Of a stretch of 64,000 bases of DNA, positions 58,228-64,000 are shown piece after piece. The stretch lies in assembly GCA_036852015.1 (NCBI GenBank), contig JAANDG010000312.1:1-64000 (forward strand). Direction: 5' to 3'. Each line of letters starts with the position of its first letter. Within the stretch, counting starts at the first letter, position 1. Position numbers and translations under genes: made by a program. Source of the stretch: Pelodera strongyloides (lineage: Eukaryota > Nematoda > Chromadorea > Rhabditida > Rhabditidae). Below the pieces are notes generated by a model that did not search any database, was not told where the DNA came from, and saw only the letters and a list, made by a program, of their open reading frames with translations.

Positions 58228-58510
58228 TTAAAGGGTCAGGCCCGTTTCAAGTGACCCCTATTTTTGATGATTCCATCTGATTCTCCATCGCAATTGCCAC
58301 GCCCAGTAGAGCATATTGCCCAATTAGCGCGGAGGGGCGTGACAAATGCGATATATATAGTTGGGTATGACTGGCCATGGTAAATTGCTGAATACTGCGT
58401 GAATTTTGCGCTTGAAAATTAGAAAATATCGTATCCTACTATATTTGACATGGAGAATCAGGTGGAATCATCAAAAGTAGGGGTCACTTGAAATGGGCCC
58501 GACCCTTTAA
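58228..58510. mobile_element. Palindromic TTAA element (CAGGCCC end type)
   Basis: TTAAAGGGTCAGGCCCG at the left and CGGGCCCATTTC inverse, written GAAATGGGCCCGACCCTTTAA in blocks, at the right. Arms of about 60 bases (AAGTGACCCCTATTTTTGAT and its inverse) flank a unique centre with CACGCCCAGTAGAGC. TTAA at both borders. Confidence 0.82.
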
Positions 58511-59309
58511 TAACCAGATAACCTGTTAGTTAACAAAAATTGTATTCAAATTTGCAATCATTCATTAGCGAGATCTATTCCTGTGAAAATCTGCAAAGCA
58601 TATTTTAGATAGAGTAGTGCAACATCCAAAAATATTGTAGCAATAATAATCTTTATTAATAAGTGTATTTATAATATATTACATCATTGACAGAAGTTTA
58701 CTACTATATGTGGGCTAACGTAGACTACAATAATAATTTGTACACTAGTTTTTGAAATGAGCTTGTCTTAAAATATTAAAATACTAATAAACCTTGTGTT
58801 GAGATATTTATTGTCAATTGAAATCATTATATTTGGTAAACGGGTTTAGATCTATTAAATAAACCTCATTAAACTTCACCACTCCGTACTCTGTAATTAA
58901 GTAAAGGGATAAACACTCGGAGTGCATTTCACCCAAAGTTCCCTTTAGAAGTATTTGAAGTTCGAAATAATATTTGCCACGAAATTACCGTTCCACCGTC
59001 ATCACGGGCCTTCTCATGTCAATACTTTTACATTTTTATCTTTGGAAAGTACTATTTACATTTTTTAAGAGTTTACATAACATTTTGAGTATGTTAAACA
59101 CTTGTTTACTTGCATATTTAATTAACTATACTAACCTCCATAAAAGGGTGCGACTTTTTAATTAACGTTTGCAATAACATTTATAAAACGCCAGCGGCTT
59201 ATACTCGGCTTATTGCTGTCCCTTTTTACGATCTGACACTGACAATTATCTCCAATATCAATAACAAAAAACTTCCACATAAAATAACACTTGGTCAACT
59301 TTGCACTTC

Positions 59310-59390
59310 TAAGCGGCATGACACATGGTTTGTGAAACGTATTCCCGTCTGTATTCCTATTTATCATTCGCAAATTTATGAGCGCATCTA
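59310..59390. mobile_element. Left-end fragment of a CACGTG-type element
   Basis: CTAAGCGGCATGACACATGG then TTTGTGAAACGTATTCCCG matches the left end of 53847-53985. No right end was found. Confidence 0.5.
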
Positions 59391-60038
59391 TTCATTTCCG
59401 GTATAGAATGGAAAACAATTTGATAATGCAGATTTCCTGGATATCGAGCAATCCCAAAAGAAAATGCCACGCCGCTTCAGATATACCAGTCATCTTTTAG
59501 TGATTTATATGTTTGCAATGCCACAATATGGCGCTCGTTTGGCGCACACGTGGAGAAATTAGCAGCGTAAACAACACGCAAACGTAGTGCTTCAGCTTTA
59601 CCGTAGATCACAGAAGCCAGAATTTAGTATTCGGTTACGTAGGCAAATGTTACATTCAATCTATTCGGTCAATGCCTATAAGGGATTATGATTTGATCTT
59701 TTTTGTGGACTTTTAAGCGTATTTTTTCCATCCCACCAGATTATGATACACCTAGCGGAAGTTCGTAAATGTGATATTACTTGGCTAATCCCCTCATATA
59801 CTTTATATGCATTTTCATTCCAGTTTTGTTCATTTTCATTCCTCGGCTTATCTCCTCCTTCCTCGTATTTTATTATAACTTTTAATTCGAGCTATGAGCT
59901 ATGCTATGAGCCCACTTCATGTACTTAGCTTTTATAGATATATTGAGGCACTTGTAGTTCGTCTCGGTCTTTGTAAGCTGTACCATTGTTGAAGGAAATC
60001 CTGAGTTTACGTATATTTAATCTCTTTTGAAATAATGT

Positions 60039-60563
60039 TTAAAGGGACAGGCCCACCGATATAAACCTATATTTATTATTTGTTCATAATTCATAAAAAG
60101 GATATTTATTATAATATATACGTACCAAATATTATTCAGTTTTACCATGGGGAAGTTTTTCCCGTAAGCTTTCCTTACAGAAGGTACCGTAGACAGGCCT
60201 TGGGTAAAAGAAAATTAAACATTTTTAAGGAAGTTAAAACTTGCTATAGTACCGTAGTTGTTTGATTATATTAATCCTGCGGCGAAAGACGAGAGAGTAT
60301 GCTGAATAAAGAGGCACCAGCCTAAGAAGACACATATGCACATGAGAGTGCAGACAACGAGGCAAACCAAGATGTACAAAAAATGCAACACCTTTAAACA
60401 AAGATGAGACTACGGTCCCTTCCGTAAGGAAAGCTCACCGGAAAAACTTCCCCATGGTAAAACTGAATAATATTTAGTATGTATATATTATAATAAAGAC
60501 CCTTTTTATGAATTATGGACAAATAATAAATATTGGTTTATATCGGTGGGCCTGACCCTTTAA
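60039..60563. mobile_element. Palindromic TTAA element (CAGGCCC end type), 525 bp
   Basis: TTAAAGGGACAGGCCCACCG at the left and CGGTGGGCCTGACCCTTTAA at the right. Long arms with TTCAGTTTTACCATGGGGAA and its inverse surround a unique centre of about 250 bases. No transposase. Confidence 0.85.
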
Positions 60564-60981
60564 AGGAGGAGGCTCACGAGAATGAAGTACTCAAATGGTT
60601 TCCTTTTATCGAAATATGATGGTATTAAATTCCGAAAGACATGATTTACAAAGCAAAAGCTTTTAATTGGAAGAGGTAAATCAATATAAGACTTATGAAG
60701 TCTATACACATTTTGGATCGTAGTAAATAGTTGACTTCAATAGTGGGCATTCAAATTTTTTGCCGGCTTGCAAAATGACTTGTAAATTTGCATGCCCACT
60801 ATGGAAGTCAACTATTTACTACGATCCAAAATGTTTATAGACTTCACAGTTTTATTTTGATTTACTAATTCCAAGTAAAAGATTTTGCTTTGTAAAGTAT
60901 GTCGTTCGGAATTTAATACCATCGTCTGTCGATAAAAGGAAACCATTTGAGCACTTCATTCTCGTGAGCCTCCTCCTTTAA
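60560..60981. mobile_element. Palindromic TTAA element (GAGGAGGCTCACGAG type), 422 bp
   Basis: TTAAAGGAGGAGGCTCACGA at the left and TCGTGAGCCTCCTCCTTTAA at the right; arms of about 190 bases. The left TTAA (60560-60563) is the right TTAA of the preceding element, so the two are back to back. A half copy is at 35278-35500. Confidence 0.85.
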
Positions 60982-62517
60982 CAACAATACCTGGTAGGGA
61001 AGGAGCAGCAAGCAGCAATGTTGCTCACAATTTTTTAGCCCGACGAAAACAAAATATTAGAATTCCATATGTGTAATATTCATTCCTTTCCTGTCACATT
61101 CTATTATTATAGCTCAACTTCAAAAAGGGGGTACATATTCCCTTTAAATGTAATAATATAATTAGTTCCCACCACATTTTGTCTGCACCACTTACCGATT
61201 TATTTTTGTAGTGAAAAGATGTTAGGCTCCTGAAGCTCTAAAAATCGTGTTTTCTGGGAATAGTTATAACGAATACGGAAATACGAATAAATGTTCCTTG
61301 ATAAGCACAATGTGGTCATATGTGATATGTATGCGTATGCGTAATTTCATTGTGTTAGCTCTCTGGGGTGCCATAATAATAAAACACCGTTGAAATATAC
61401 AAAAGAAAAACTATGAAATTACATTCGTCATCTAATTGTAAGTTCACATACGATTACATCATTATGCTCCCACGGTGGTGACATCTTAGTTAGTGGGAAT
61501 TTCCTACACGTACTTTGTTTTGTAATTTTTCGCGGGAACGACTGAACTTGAACGAATTAGAGTCGGTATTTAGCGTAATCATTCAATTTATTAAGAATAT
61601 GTTCAGTTGCAGAAATAAAATTATAATTTTTATGGTATATATATCTTTATTTATATTCACCATCGTTTGAATACTCGGTAATTGTCTGATATATATATGT
61701 ATATATGTGCATAAGTTATAAATCATATCTAAAAAGTACATACGTAGGCCCAAATAAAAAGCATAATCCGCTATTTTATTCCATTGTATGTAATTCAACC
61801 TTCTTTTTCAAAAATATATGAAATATAAATGACGAATAACATGTTCATGTACTTTCATAAAGTTTCTTTTTGTATTCATTGTACTAGTACATTTTTTGCT
61901 TTATTGTAGTGTGAGTAGCGTCTATCAACATAAAATCATTAGTGCATCAGTAATCTTTAATGTAAAGTTGTAAAGTTCAAATTAGGTACGAACTTGGATG
62001 TAGTGTTCATTGTTCACCCTTTTATCACTTAAAAATATATCTTTATTTTTTGTTTAGAATGCAACTGTTTTCCAATGAGTGAGCAAAGTTCAATTTCATA
62101 AAAATAGTTCCCTATGTTGCATGAATATGTTATATTCTAAGGGAAAATTCTATGGCTTCCGATAAAATCGTCATAAATTAAGTTATTATTTGCACTTCTA
62201 TTTTTTATTTTTCATCTGATGTGGCTACATATTTTGCATTTTTCCAGTAACTTCCTTGCATTTGCTTATTTCTCTTCTACGTCTACATTTTGGATATTTT
62301 CTTTTTATTATTTTTATGAATACTCTCTAATTTTTGGCTCACCCTCATTCATTCGCATATGATACACGTATGAATAATACTTAAACGTCTACTAGATGTT
62401 TGGTGCTGTTTACATTTAAAATATTGAAACTAGACTATATGAACAAATCTTTTTCTTTGTAATCTTCTTATGGCAAAGGTTTTCTTTAATTACAATATAT
62501 TTATACATTAGATTCCA

Positions 62518-62650
62518 CAATTAATTCGTCATTTTTGTTTGATTTTCATTAAATGTAGGATGCTGTGAAGAAATAACAGTAGCAAGTTACAGAAAAACGA
62601 ACTCATGGAGAGAAATCACTGGGATTGGGAGTTACTGGATAACAATAACT
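62518..62650. repeat. Dispersed repeat, copy 3 (family R1, partial)
   Basis: AATTCGTCATTTTTGTTTGA, TTTTCATTAAATGTAGGA, AGTTACAGAAAAACGA and GGGAGTTACTGGATAACAA are collinear with the copies at 965 and 10660. Confidence 0.65.
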
Positions 62651-64000
62651 TAATTGATCATACGTAAAGAAAACATGAATATAAATATACTCGTGTTCTA
62701 CTAGTGGACCAAAGTCAGTGTGCTACAACGACTAATATTAGTTTCCTATTATACTTACGCTTACGTTATGATCCTACTTGCGCTCTAAGTCACTGACATA
62801 CACATAGCGGAAATTATGCATTGTTGTTATATAATTGCCTAAGGTTGAAAGCTTATATTAGGTTGAAAGGTTACGTTTGCTCTCGTAACAGCCGTATGTA
62901 GGTGCATTTTTTTTCACCTTTCTTGTTATTGTTTAGCGAACTTTTACTTTAATTAATCATATTTGAAACGTGGGCTGCCGCGGATTGACATGGGCCATAT
63001 TACCCTATAAGAGACCACTTTATTCTGAGAGTAATGACCACATATTATAGCTGTTTAATGTGCCGAGCAATGTCAAATAAAGAAATTGTTTATGTTTAGA
63101 ATGTAGGAGGTTGAATTTTTTAAGATAGATTTTGTATGTAATATGACAGTGATCTGTTGAATTCTGTTCTCTTCTATGGCGGTCGTTTTGTTGCCAACGT
63201 TTATATTATAGTAAAAACTTTACAATATCTAATAAAAATTTACTACTCTATTTTCACACGTGAGCAATATGCTTTCTAGGCGGTTTTTTTATATTATTTT
63301 CAGTTTCATTGTCTCCCACTCCCCGAATGTTACTTTGCTCCCCAGCCCTATATCATTATCAGATTAAACTTCTAGAATTTGAAGAAAAATCTTTGTTTTT
63401 TTCCCAGTGGAGAGTTTATAGGAATGCTAATTACTATATTGTTAGTATGTGATCTTTGAAAATGTGTAGGAGTGCTCTGTTTTCAAAAACTGCTCATTTA
63501 CATTTTCGTAAATATTTTTCGTAAATATAGTTTATAAATATTTTCAGAACCAAGTAACATGGCAGGTGGAATGCTGATGTTTGATCTTGTTTAATTCCCG
63601 GGTAATTTCTCCCATTCATATAGCATATGCTCAAGCGCTCAAATATTGTAATCTAATTAAATAATTGAGTAATGGTGTTCCATTGATGCGTAAAATTTGT
63701 TGCGATATATGTATTTTCCCAGACACACCCGGTCGAAGTCCATATGCATATAAAAAAAACGGGTTTAAAAAAAATATATATATATTCTTTTATTTTATTT
63801 GCCTTTCGTGTTTGAATGAGGAAAATAATAGTTATAAAGAAAGACTAATTGATACGTCTGAATAATGATAACAACACAATCTCTTGAAAACTAAATTTAA
63901 CTAATAAGCTGTAACGATAAAGTTATTTTACCTATGTTTGCATACAACAATTTGGATATAACGAAAAAACAAAACGAGCGAAGTAATGCGCATTACTAAA

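Larger units (their letters stand above)
54250..64000. other. Intergenic region downstream of RIPOR
   Basis: The first part is presumably the RIPOR 3' UTR. A candidate AATAAA lies near 56057. The rest holds at least seven TTAA-type elements or fragments, GA and CT microsatellites (56533-56584, 57430-57570) and dispersed repeat copy 3 near 62518. I saw no open frame with protein character or splice-consistent exons. The stretch 61150-64000 is otherwise featureless AT-rich DNA. Confidence 0.55.

Overview
The window is AT-rich, intron-rich genomic DNA from an animal. Introns are GT-AG, one gene has 32 coding exons over about 40 kb, and non-coding DNA is full of short palindromic elements with TTAA ends, minisatellites and CT/GA microsatellites. 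The one large gene is a RIPOR/FAM65 homologue, a family I know from bilaterians, so a non-vertebrate bilaterian is the best guess. I cannot name the phylum.

Layout. 1-2.8 kb: intergenic, with one copy of a dispersed repeat. 2.8-3.9 kb, minus strand: a two-exon neuropeptide precursor with a clear signal peptide and nine tandem copies of a predicted amidated peptide (QSYYNSMAFAPISPW before GRKKR). I do not recognise the peptide family. Paired deletions in the third copy leave one internal stop codon. 3.9-13.6 kb: intergenic, with a 485-bp palindromic element, smaller palindromic elements, a second copy of the dispersed repeat, and a minisatellite whose units contain a 5'-splice-site-like GTAAGT.

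13.6-54.25 kb, plus strand: the RIPOR homologue. All 32 exons were joined by splice phase and give one continuous 1,319-codon frame. In order it encodes an acidic and proline-rich disordered N-terminus, a stretch with repeated TLPR motifs, the conserved RIPOR coiled-coil plus beta-rich region, a Ser/Thr-rich linker, and a C-terminal helical HEAT-like region. Three large introns (6.2, 9.1 and 9.1 kb) carry most of the transposon debris. One intron ends in six tandem copies of a 3'-splice-site cassette.

54.25-64 kb: intergenic, dominated by TTAA-flanked palindromic elements. Pairs of elements abut and share a single TTAA here, and a further copy of the dispersed repeat lies near 62.5 kb. No further protein gene could be supported.

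The two genes show no evident functional link. The most novel items are the W-amide neuropeptide precursor, the repeated 3' splice-site array, and a TTAA element superfamily whose subterminal 6-bp palindrome differs between subfamilies.
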